From the NCBI GenBank assembly GCA_018381235.1, contig JAGZSF010000012.1, positions 1 to 64,000 on the forward strand: a DNA stretch of 64,000 bases, in the 5' to 3' direction. A model generated the notes under the pieces. That model searched no databases. It saw only the letters and a program-made list of their open reading frames with translations, and had not been told where the DNA came from. Below, in pieces: positions 9,124 to 16,847 of this stretch. A program made the position numbers and the translations under genes. Numbering within the stretch: the first letter of the stretch is position 1; each line of letters begins with the position of its first letter. This DNA comes from Collinsella sp. Lineage in GTDB: Bacteria > Actinomycetota > Coriobacteriia > Coriobacteriales > Coriobacteriaceae.

Positions 9124-10191
9124 CTACACTTCTCGCTTTCCCAGGGCGTTCGCTGCCATGCGTTTGCAGGCACCCAGGCGCCCAAACCTCAAGACGTCGT
9201 AATCGAACATGAGCTTTTTGCACAAACGAGCAGCAGGGGCCTTACCGATAAGTGCCGCGCGCACCATGGCGGCAACCGAAGGAGCACATTGTGCGAGCGC
9301 AGCATCGTTGTCCACGGCAGAACCGTTAAGCGCCGCGGCAACGGCAGCAAACACTTTGCCGCAGTCCGAACCCAGCAACCTCAGCGCATCGTACAGCACC
9401 AGATCACACAGGAAGTACGCCAGGTCATCAGCATGCTGTGCGTCGAGACCGTCGCGCTGCCAGTCAGCCAGCATAGCGGAGTAAATCTTCACGTGCTCCA
9501 GCAGACGTGTCTCGTCGTCGTAGCGCATGGTGTCCATGAGCGAACCCTTGCGAGCCACGCGATAGTCGTACAACTTGTTCGAGATAAGCGCGGTCTTGTG
9601 CGAACGACCGTACACGGCAAAGTCGAAGACCTGGTCCTCGCCATACTTAACGGTTTCGTCGAACACGATCCCGTTGCCCAGCAAGAAGTCGCGCTTGCAG
9701 GCGGTGCGCCATGCAAAGGGACGAGACGCTTCCTTAAACAGCAGGTCGGAGCTATAGCCCTCAAACGACACATCGCGCGGGCTAAGCACATAGTTAAGCC
9801 ACGGATACCCCGCCTCCAGCGGATACGGGTTCGCGCCAAAGGTCAACACGTCGCAGTCCTCGCGCTCAAAGGCATCGACGATCACGCGGCATGCATCGGG
9901 CGTAAAGCGGTCGTCGGAATCCAAGAACGCGACAATAGGCGCCGTGGACGCGGCGATGCCTGCATTGCGCGCGCTCGACAGGCCCCCGTTCTCTTTATCG
10001 ACCAACGTAAAGCGCGCGTCCTTTTCGCAATAGGCAGCCGCAATATCGCGCGAACCGTCCGGCGAGCCATCGTTGACCAGCACGCCTTCCCAATCGGGCA
10101 TGTCCTGCGCAAGCAGGGAGTCCAGGCACCAGGCCAGGCACTCCTCCACCTTATAGATGGGAACGACAACGGAAATCTTGGGGGTAGTCAT
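9124..10191 (-). CDS. Family 2 glycosyltransferase, type b of duplicated block
   Basis: A 355-residue GT2 enzyme. The ATG at 10191 is preceded by AGGAG nine bases upstream; a TTG six bases further up is less likely. The N-terminal GT-A fold shows KISVVVPIYKVEE, the nucleotide-binding NDGSPDGS, SSARNAGIA and the metal-binding FLDSDD. The C-terminal half has GEDQVFDF, as in many capsule and teichoic-acid GT2 enzymes. It resembles the gene at 11397-12437 across its whole length, including the block NGIVFD/YGEDQVF versus EGIRFA/LGEDVVF. It sits in the five-gene minus-strand operon. It probably transfers one sugar to a lipid-linked glycan; specificity is unknown. Confidence 0.87.
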   Translation of the reverse strand: MTTPKISVVVPIYKVEECLAWCLDSLLAQDMPDWEGVLVNDGSPDGSRDIAAAYCEKDARFTLVDKENGGLSSARNAGIAASTAPIVAFLDSDDRFTPDACRVIVDAFEREDCDVLTFGANPYPLEAGYPWLNYVLSPRDVSFEGYSSDLLFKEASRPFAWRTACKRDFLLGNGIVFDETVKYGEDQVFDFAVYGRSHKTALISNKLYDYRVARKGSLMDTMRYDDETRLLEHVKIYSAMLADWQRDGLDAQHADDLAYFLCDLVLYDALRLLGSDCGKVFAAVAAALNGSAVDNDAALAQCAPSVAAMVRAALIGKAPAARLCKKLMFDYDVLRFGRLGACKRMAANALGKREV

Positions 10192-10203
10192 AGCCAAGTG
10201 CTC

Positions 10204-11322
10204 CTACTGTGCGGCCGGCACGTCATCGGGATGCGGATTATCGCCGTAGGTGCGCTGATACGTCAGCACGCGCCAGACCAGCGGCAGGCCGCCAATCTTA
10301 AAGTAGTGCTTAAACGTATTGAGCTTGCCGGGCTTCTTAAAGTCAAAGCGCGAATCGATATAAGCACGGGGCGACTTGACCATCAGGCGCAAGTCGGTCT
10401 CGCCGCGCGGATCGAACAGCGACAGATCAAAGCGACCGGCATCCCAATCGGCCTTGAGCTCGGGCGAAGCCTTCTCCCAAAACTGCTCGCGCAGCTCATC
10501 GACCAGACGCTCGTCATTCCAGCGATACGTATCGACCTTCATGCGCATTAAAATGCCCTGGAGCTGAACCTTGAGCTCGGGACGTTCATCCAAAAAGCGC
10601 TGCATCTCGGCGTATTCGTCGCACACGCAAAATACCTTGTTGGGCGAATTAACTGAGCTCTTCTCGTTGTCTTGGCGATAGCACAAAATGGGGTCCGCGA
10701 TAAACGCTGCACGCTCGGCGCATGCCCAAACCTTAAAGTTAAAGCCTGCGTCCTGATACGAGGCGCCCGGCGTGGGAAGGAACCGAATCTGATTGTCGTT
10801 GAGGAACTCGCGCCGATAGATGGCCGACCAAATGGAAGGTTTGCGGTAGAAGATGCCCGGGCGATCGACGGGGCGATACGCGGCGCCCGTCATATACTCG
10901 CCGATGATCCCAAACAGCTCACGGCGCTCGCTGGGCGTGGACCAATACAGATAAAAGTCGCCCTTTACCACATCGGCATGCTCAGCATCGGCCTTGGCGA
11001 CCAGCTTTTGGAGCGAATCCTCAAACATAAAGTCGTCGGACTCAAGAATGCCCACGTACTCACCGCGCGCCATCTCCAGACCGCGGTTCATCGAGTCGCC
11101 GTAGCCGCTGTTGGCTTTGTCGATCATCTTTACACGGGGGTCGCGCTCCATGTACTCGCGGATGATATCCGGCGAGCTATCGGTGGAACCGTCATTGATA
11201 CAGATGATCTCGATGTCCTTGAGCGTCTGCGCCACGGCGGAATCGAGGCACTCGCGCAGATAGCGCTCGACATTGCAAATGGGGACAAGCAGCGAAACTT
11301 TAGGGGTATCAGAGTTCTGCAA
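10204..11322 (-). CDS. Family 2 glycosyltransferase, type a of duplicated block
   Basis: A 372-residue GT2 enzyme with a TTG start fixed by GGAGG five bases upstream. Motifs: VSLLVPICNVERYL, CINDGSTDSS, NSGYGDSMNRG and the metal motif ILESDDF. The C-terminal half carries IWSAIYRREFL, PTPGASYQDAGF and CYRQDNEKSSVNS. This C-terminal form matches enzymes that glycosylate cell-surface glycans. It is closely related to the gene at 12444-13547; the stretch encoding the first 100 residues is nearly identical in DNA, so the pair arose by recent duplication or is kept alike by gene conversion. It is part of the minus-strand GT operon. Confidence 0.87.
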   Translation of the reverse strand: MQNSDTPKVSLLVPICNVERYLRECLDSAVAQTLKDIEIICINDGSTDSSPDIIREYMERDPRVKMIDKANSGYGDSMNRGLEMARGEYVGILESDDFMFEDSLQKLVAKADAEHADVVKGDFYLYWSTPSERRELFGIIGEYMTGAAYRPVDRPGIFYRKPSIWSAIYRREFLNDNQIRFLPTPGASYQDAGFNFKVWACAERAAFIADPILCYRQDNEKSSVNSPNKVFCVCDEYAEMQRFLDERPELKVQLQGILMRMKVDTYRWNDERLVDELREQFWEKASPELKADWDAGRFDLSLFDPRGETDLRLMVKSPRAYIDSRFDFKKPGKLNTFKHYFKIGGLPLVWRVLTYQRTYGDNPHPDDVPAAQ

Positions 11323-11396
11323 GAGAACCTCCTGTTGAATAGCGTGTAACAGGGTTATTTTAGCAGCCGGGTTGCAGCGGGCGGCAGCGCTTGGAA

Positions 11397-12437
11397 TTAT
11401 ATAAAGCGCTCCAGGCAGGCTTTGAGACCGCGAGTCGAAAGATAGAACAGCGTGGCATGTGCCATCGAAACGCCCGGGGTCGCCGCAACGAGCTTGTGGG
11501 CAACACGGCGAACGGCGCCCTTAGCAGGCATATCCGCCCACTCCGTTCCCAAAAACGTCGTGAGGTCCATGTTGACGCGAGCCGCCACGCGATGGAAGTC
11601 ATCGGAATCCAAGCGCGCCAAATCAAACACGATAAGGTCCAGGAACCAGGTGATCAGCTCGCCGGGACACAGGTCCATAAGACCGTAGCCCGCCCAGTCC
11701 TCCAAGACCTCCTCGAGCATCCTCATGTGGGCGTCAAGCTTTTTGGCGCGAGCATCGGCACTGTTGAACTCGTGCGTCGCCGATTCACTCTCCATCACGT
11801 AGTGGTAGAACTTGTCCGGCATGACGACGGTCTTGCGGGCAAGCGCATAAGCCGCAAATTGGAAGACGACGTCCTCGCCCAAAGCCAAACCGGGGGCGAA
11901 GCGAATGCCTTCGCGATTGAGCAGCTCGCGCGAAAAAGCCGCACGGCAGGCATAGGGCTGCGCATTCGAATGGAACAGCAGTTGGGGATCACGGGCGCCG
12001 AAGGTACCGGCTTTGGGGCTCATGAGTTGCTGGACGCGTTTGGGGGCAGCATCGGCAGGTTCACAGACGCCGCCATAAACGGCGGCCTCGGCATCCGCAG
12101 ACTCCATGGCATGCAGCACGCGCTCGACCGTCTGGGCATCGATGTAATCGTCGGCGTCCACAAAAAAGACGGTCTCGCCCTCGGCAGCATCGATACCGGC
12201 ATTTCGAGCGCACGAGACGCCCGCGTTTTCCTGGTCAATCACCAGTACACGATCGTCGGCCTGCGCAATTTGACGCAAGACGACCAGCGAATCGTCAACC
12301 GAACCGTCGTTGACGCAGACAACCCGAATCGAGCGCTCGGACTGCGCCAGCAGCGAGTCAAGGCATCTCTGAATGGAGCGCGCGGAGTTGTATACGGGAA
12401 CGACAATAGTCGCTTTGGGAATCGAGGCCTCTCCCAT
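11397..12437 (-). CDS. Family 2 glycosyltransferase, type b of duplicated block
   Basis: A 346-residue GT2 enzyme beginning MGEASIPKATIVVPVYN. It shows VNDGSVDDS, SCARNAGID and the metal-binding FVDADDY, with LGEDVVFQF in the C-terminal half. The ATG lies seven bases after the stop of the upstream gene, whose terminal bases (GGGTAGG) may act as the ribosome site. It is a diverged paralogue of the gene at 9124-10191. A 74-base gap separates it from the next GT gene; that gap holds only the downstream gene's ribosome site. The expected role is one transfer step in surface glycan assembly. Confidence 0.86.
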   Translation of the reverse strand: MGEASIPKATIVVPVYNSARSIQRCLDSLLAQSERSIRVVCVNDGSVDDSLVVLRQIAQADDRVLVIDQENAGVSCARNAGIDAAEGETVFFVDADDYIDAQTVERVLHAMESADAEAAVYGGVCEPADAAPKRVQQLMSPKAGTFGARDPQLLFHSNAQPYACRAAFSRELLNREGIRFAPGLALGEDVVFQFAAYALARKTVVMPDKFYHYVMESESATHEFNSADARAKKLDAHMRMLEEVLEDWAGYGLMDLCPGELITWFLDLIVFDLARLDSDDFHRVAARVNMDLTTFLGTEWADMPAKGAVRRVAHKLVAATPGVSMAHATLFYLSTRGLKACLERFI

Positions 12438-12443
12438 ACCGAC

Positions 12444-13547
12444 CTACCCCCTCAGCGATTCAATGAGGAAGGCGGCGACCACGCCGGGGCCTCCAACCGA
12501 TGCGTAGTACTTGGCGCGTCCCAAGGCACCATCCGTCGCAAAAGTCGGATGCTCGTCAACCCAGCCCTCAGGATCTTTGAGGATGGCAGCAAGATTCGCG
12601 CGCTTCCACGGCTTAAGATCGTCCAGCGAAAACTCCCCGGCGTCCAAGGCCGTTTGGAACTCCTTGGCCATCTGCACCAGGAACTCCTTATAGAATTTGG
12701 GCGCCAAGCGCACATAGTTCCACATATACGAGTCGTACTTAATGAGCTGATTGAACTTGAGCATGCGCGCGACGTCATCGCTTGCGTGATCGCGGGCAAA
12801 ATCCTCTCGGATCCAGCGCTCGATCTCGGCATACTCGGTATTGACGCAAAAGACCTTAGCCGAAGAGTTGACCGAGGAGTTCTCGTTGTCCTGACGATAC
12901 GAGAGTACGGCATCGTGCAGGTAAACGGCCTTGTCGGCGCATGCGATCACCTTAAAGGCAAACGACGTGTCCTGAAAGGATGCTCCCGGAGTCGGCAAGA
13001 ACTTGATGCCGTTGCGCTCAAGAAAATCGCGGCGGTACACGGCCGACCAAATCGACGGCTTTTGCTTAAAGAACTGCGTCGTGTCGCTCGGGTGCACCGG
13101 CTTGCCGCAGTACTTGGGCTTAAACATCTCGTGCAGCGAGCGACGCTCCTCGGGCTTAGACCAGTAAAAATCAAAGTTCGCCTTTGCAAAGTCGGCGTTA
13201 TTGTTATCGGCGGCCGAGACAAGCTTTTCGAGCGCATCGGGCGCCATAAAGTCATCGGATTCCAGAATGCCCACGTACTTGCCACGCGCCATCTCAAGCC
13301 CGCGATTCATGGAGTCGCCGTAGCCGCTGTTGGCCTTGTCGATCATCTTCACGCGCGCATCGCGCTCCATGTACTCGCGGATAATCGCCGGCGAGTTGTC
13401 GGTAGAGCCGTCATTGATACAGATGATCTCGATGTCCTTAAGCGTCTGCGCCACGGCGGAATCGAGGCACTCGCGCAGGTAGCGCTGAACATTGTAAATG
13501 GGAATAAGCAGCGACAGAACAGGGCTGCCAGAGGCGTTAGTAGACAA
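12444..13547 (-). CDS. Family 2 glycosyltransferase, type a, first gene of the GT operon
   Basis: A 367-residue GT2 enzyme, TTG start with AAGGAG about six bases upstream. Motifs: LSLLIPIYNVQRYL, CINDGSTDNS, NSGYGDSMNRG and ILESDDF. The C-terminal half has IWSAVYRRDFL, PTPGASFQDTSF and SYRQDNENSSVNS. It is the near-twin of the gene at 10204-11322. It is the most upstream gene of the five-gene minus-strand cluster, so its 5' flank (13548-13803) should hold the operon promoter as well as that of the divergent galactofuranosyltransferase-like gene. Donor sugar is not predictable. Confidence 0.87.
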   Translation of the reverse strand: MSTNASGSPVLSLLIPIYNVQRYLRECLDSAVAQTLKDIEIICINDGSTDNSPAIIREYMERDARVKMIDKANSGYGDSMNRGLEMARGKYVGILESDDFMAPDALEKLVSAADNNNADFAKANFDFYWSKPEERRSLHEMFKPKYCGKPVHPSDTTQFFKQKPSIWSAVYRRDFLERNGIKFLPTPGASFQDTSFAFKVIACADKAVYLHDAVLSYRQDNENSSVNSSAKVFCVNTEYAEIERWIREDFARDHASDDVARMLKFNQLIKYDSYMWNYVRLAPKFYKEFLVQMAKEFQTALDAGEFSLDDLKPWKRANLAAILKDPEGWVDEHPTFATDGALGRAKYYASVGGPGVVAAFLIESLRG

Positions 13548-13803
13548 ATGTGCTCCTTAGGAAATACCTGTCGTTTCATGGTATCAAAGGGTCAGCGCGC
13601 TAGCGGGCGTTTATATAATCTATGGAGCCTCTTGCGGGCAAAGCAGCCCCACGTCATGCGGCGGGCCCATGGCAGGTTCCTGCGTTTTATTCAAAGCTTG
13701 CCGCTAAGGTGCGCCGAGCCTTTACAATAGGACAGTCCCAAGGACGTATTCGATAGCTTCCGCGCAGCACTCGCCCGCCGCGCGTGAAAGGATATATTGC
13801 CCC

Positions 13804-14823
13804 ATGCCTTCAACCCTTCCCGCTCCCATCGACAAGCTCGCCATCGTCGTCGTTACGTACAAGCGCCAGGAACTCCTGGCCAACTTGTTCGACTCCATGA
13901 CCGAGCTCACGGCAACGCCCTGGCGCATCGTGATTGTCGATAACGAGAATTCGCGCGAGACCGAGGCCATGTGCACCGCATTCAACGAGCGCCTGGCCAA
14001 CCTGTGGGGCATCGACACCGAGCAGCCCGACGCGCAGGGCGGCACCGACCGTGTCATCTACGCCCCGCAGCTCAAAAACGGCGGCGGTGCGGGCGGCTTC
14101 TCCGCCGGCACTAAATGCGCCTACGACCTGGGCGCTCAGTGGTTCTGGGTGATGGACGACGATGTGCTCGTCATCCCCGAAGGCATCGAGCGTCTTGCCA
14201 AGTGGACCGACCGCTACGATGTCATCCAGGGTTCGCGCCTGGACTTTGACGGCGGCGCCTTCTTTTGGCAGTACCAGCTCATCCTTTCGCTCGGCATCCC
14301 TAACCCCATCGCCAAGTGGGATCTGGGTCCCGAGGGCTACCGCGCCATGAACCAGCTGTGCTTTGAGGGCGGCATGTTCTCGCGACGCGTGGTCGACAAA
14401 ATCGGCCTGCCCGACGCGCGCTTCTTTATCTACGGCGACGATGCCTGCTACGGCTACGTAGCCAGCCAGCACTTCCCCGCCGCCGTTGTGGCCGACGTGG
14501 TGCTCAAGCGCGCCCGCGCCGTCTCTAACTGGGACATCGCCGGCAAGCGCCAGCTCAACTCCACGAGCGACACCAACCGCTACTACATCATGCGCAACCG
14601 CGGTTATCTGGCCCGCTACATGCAGATTTACGGCGACTATCACCCCGCGCTGTTCCGTCTGGGCAACGTCGCGACCTTCTGCAAGGAGTTCATTCGCCTG
14701 GCTGCCGTTGACAAGTGCTTTAAGACCGGTATTCCGGCGCTGCGCCGAGGCATGAAGGACGCCCGCAAGATCGTCAAGGATCCCAACTGGAAGCCCATGC
14801 CGCCCATGAAGGACACCGAGTAA
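13804..14823 (+). CDS. Galactofuranosyltransferase-like (GlfT) family 2 glycosyltransferase
   Basis: A 339-residue GT2 enzyme. The ATG has GAAAGGA upstream. It opens LAIVVVTYKRQELL and carries VIVDNEN, the Gly-rich NGGGAGGFSAG, and WVMDDDV as metal site; ARFFIYGDDACYG and the C-terminal NRYYIMRNRGYL are also characteristic of GlfT1/GlfT2-like enzymes that use UDP-galactofuranose or dTDP-rhamnose. It is likely cytoplasmic or membrane-peripheral and acts with the divergent GT operon on a surface polysaccharide. The assignment to the GlfT-like subfamily is by motif resemblance; the donor remains uncertain. A strong -10-like TATAAT sits at 13614-13619 in its upstream region, but without an obvious -35. 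Confidence 0.82.
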   Translation: MPSTLPAPIDKLAIVVVTYKRQELLANLFDSMTELTATPWRIVIVDNENSRETEAMCTAFNERLANLWGIDTEQPDAQGGTDRVIYAPQLKNGGGAGGFSAGTKCAYDLGAQWFWVMDDDVLVIPEGIERLAKWTDRYDVIQGSRLDFDGGAFFWQYQLILSLGIPNPIAKWDLGPEGYRAMNQLCFEGGMFSRRVVDKIGLPDARFFIYGDDACYGYVASQHFPAAVVADVVLKRARAVSNWDIAGKRQLNSTSDTNRYYIMRNRGYLARYMQIYGDYHPALFRLGNVATFCKEFIRLAAVDKCFKTGIPALRRGMKDARKIVKDPNWKPMPPMKDTE

Positions 14824-14847
14824 CGGAAGCCGGAAACACCTCGGCGC

Positions 14848-16644
14848 TTAAAGCCGCTGGCACACCGTAGCCACATGCTGCCCATCAAAACCGAACCCCC
14901 AGCGCATGCGACCCACGCCGGGGCGCGGCACACGGATTTCGTCGATGCCGTCGCGCTCTATGTCGAGCAGCGCCTGCACGGCCAGCAATTCCAGGCCCAG
15001 CGCATCCACACCGGGGTCATACATCATGTTGATCGTTATCAGCGGACGTTCATCGAGCATACCGATCGTATCGGCTATGTCGAACACGGCGCCCGTAGGA
15101 AAAACCTGGATGTCGCAGCGACCCGCGCCACACTTTCGCCTCGAGGCAGGATTGGCATAGCCCGGCAAGCCAAAGCAGAGCCCCTGCAAGAGCAGGTGAT
15201 ATGGCAGCGGCGCATCTGGGTCGGTCGCACCGATTCCCGCATCTCCCAAGATGCGGCTTAGCGCCCGCCTCACGGTATCCTCGTTCCCATGGCACAGCCC
15301 GTCGCGAAACGCATCGACGTCTCGAATGTCTTCTGCAGCGCACTCAAACCACTCAATAATCACTAGACGCAAGGCCTGGCGAAGCTCGTTATTGGGCAAT
15401 CGCAAAGCACGGAAGCGATCGCCATGCTCTGGCTCCTCAGTCATATCCGTCGTGAGAAAACCGGACAGATACAGCGCTGTCCACATGCCATCGTCAGGCG
15501 AGACATCTGGCTCTGCAGTGCCCAAACAAAGCGGGGCCTCAGCGCACCCATGGGCCTCGAGCAAATCAAACAAGACCGAAAGGCGGTCGAGATTCCACCC
15601 GGCAACTACCCTACTCAGGCAATCGGCATATCCATACAGATCGGCACGCACAGGCGCCGTGCAGCCTCGGCCCAGAAAACCGATCACACGCTCTGGACTC
15701 GAGCAATAGGCCCTGCCAAACCGATACCCCTCGAGCCATTCACGCGCATCATTCAGGTATTCCTCGCGCCCAGCATGATTCAAAAGAGCCTCGACCTCGG
15801 CATCCGAAAAACCGAACCAACGGTCACACCACGCCGACAGCGGCGTCGTCAGACAATACGAGCAGCCGCGCGAAGAAAGCGCCGCTTCGGCAGGACCGGG
15901 ACACTCCCCCATCAGACACGTCAGCCGCAACGAATCGCGCGCAGTGGCAATGGCGTCAAACAGCGCACGGTCAAGTAGTTCTGCCGGATCGGCGTCGGAA
16001 GCGTCCCTCGCGCTCGCACGGCGAGACCACGCCGCATCGTACCCATCAACGAGCAATACAACCTGCTCATCGCAGGCAATCTCCAGCAGCTCTATGAGCA
16101 CACCGAGCACCGAGTCAACCTCGTCCGCGCTCGCCACGCCACGCGCGACACGTTCGATGTGACGCACCTTATCTCGAGCTAAATCCGGAGCCTCCAAGAG
16201 CGCCAACAAGCGAGCGCACTCGCCCGAAAGGGCATCGCGCACGACGCCGGCAACAGCGGGGCCACGCCTCCCAGCGCCAGAAAAGTCCAGCGATATCACC
16301 GGATAGCAAGCATACTCATCCCGATAGCGCCCGCCGTTCGCATCCCAAATCTGAGCATCGGCAAACAAACGCTGACCAGAGCGACCGACCGCTGGACGCT
16401 CCAGAAAAGCCCTGAGCATCGACAATTTCATGCTCTTGCCAAAACCCTCGGGTCGACAGCACACCACAACGGACGCGTCGCAGTCCAACACATCGGCAAT
16501 AAACATGGTCTTGTCAACCAGCATGCAACGACCAATGGCATCGGCAAAATCATGCACACCGACCGGCAAAACCGCATCATCGACATGGTTGACAAGCCGT
16601 ACGCCAAAAGTATCGTCACTGTTGCAATACTCCTGTTCAGACAC
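14848..16644 (-). CDS. AAA-ATPase-like / PD-(D/E)XK nuclease family protein
   Basis: A 598-residue protein of the AAA-ATPase-like plus DUF1703 nuclease type common in Bacteroides and Firmicutes genomes. The GTG start has GGGAG nine bases upstream. The N-terminus has the family pattern: LPVGVHDFADAI, MLVDKTMFIADVL, then a P-loop-like RPEGFGKSM where most members have RPRRFGKT. VVLLVDGYDAAW looks like a Walker B strand. The C-terminal region holds GAGRCDIQVF, in the position of the nuclease GR-x-D motif. The Walker A differs from consensus in two residues but keeps GKS. Its function is unknown; such proteins are suspected of roles in selfish elements or DNA maintenance. It shows no operon partner. 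Confidence 0.7.
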   Translation of the reverse strand: MSEQEYCNSDDTFGVRLVNHVDDAVLPVGVHDFADAIGRCMLVDKTMFIADVLDCDASVVVCCRPEGFGKSMKLSMLRAFLERPAVGRSGQRLFADAQIWDANGGRYRDEYACYPVISLDFSGAGRRGPAVAGVVRDALSGECARLLALLEAPDLARDKVRHIERVARGVASADEVDSVLGVLIELLEIACDEQVVLLVDGYDAAWSRRASARDASDADPAELLDRALFDAIATARDSLRLTCLMGECPGPAEAALSSRGCSYCLTTPLSAWCDRWFGFSDAEVEALLNHAGREEYLNDAREWLEGYRFGRAYCSSPERVIGFLGRGCTAPVRADLYGYADCLSRVVAGWNLDRLSVLFDLLEAHGCAEAPLCLGTAEPDVSPDDGMWTALYLSGFLTTDMTEEPEHGDRFRALRLPNNELRQALRLVIIEWFECAAEDIRDVDAFRDGLCHGNEDTVRRALSRILGDAGIGATDPDAPLPYHLLLQGLCFGLPGYANPASRRKCGAGRCDIQVFPTGAVFDIADTIGMLDERPLITINMMYDPGVDALGLELLAVQALLDIERDGIDEIRVPRPGVGRMRWGFGFDGQHVATVCQRL

Positions 16645-16778
16645 CGTAACTTCTCCCTAAAACGCAGCACGAAGCCCATTGTAGCGAGCAGTTCAAGTGC
16701 AACGCTGGATCCGTGCAAAGGCATCGGGCAACGGTAGGAACAAAGGCCTTGAGGGGGCATAACAAATCGTTGTGCAAC

Positions 16779-16815
16779 AAAATGGGGCCCGATGCAACTG
16801 CACCGGCCCCCATTG
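16779..16815 (-). terminator. Rho-independent terminator after sortase-type surface protein
   Basis: Minus strand: AATGGGGGCC pairs with GGCCCCATT across a GC-rich loop and is followed by TTTTG. It lies just downstream of the stop at 16848. Confidence 0.65.
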
Positions 16816-16847
16816 CGAATCTTTAGTTGTCGGGCAACCGAAAGGGA

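Noticed and set aside
8320..10551. Long open frame on the plus strand across the GT genes
   Set aside because: It runs opposite to two well-supported GT2 genes, has no recognisable motif or ribosome site, and is expected as a shadow in high-GC coding DNA. The same holds for 11391-13730, 37002-39164 and 39696-41414 (plus) and 20066-22150 and 26659-28578 (minus).
13548..13803. Confident promoters for the GT operon and the GlfT-like gene
   Set aside because: TATAAT at 13614-13619 and TACAAT near 13722 are good -10 candidates, but no matching -35 at normal spacing was found, so no promoter feature is called.
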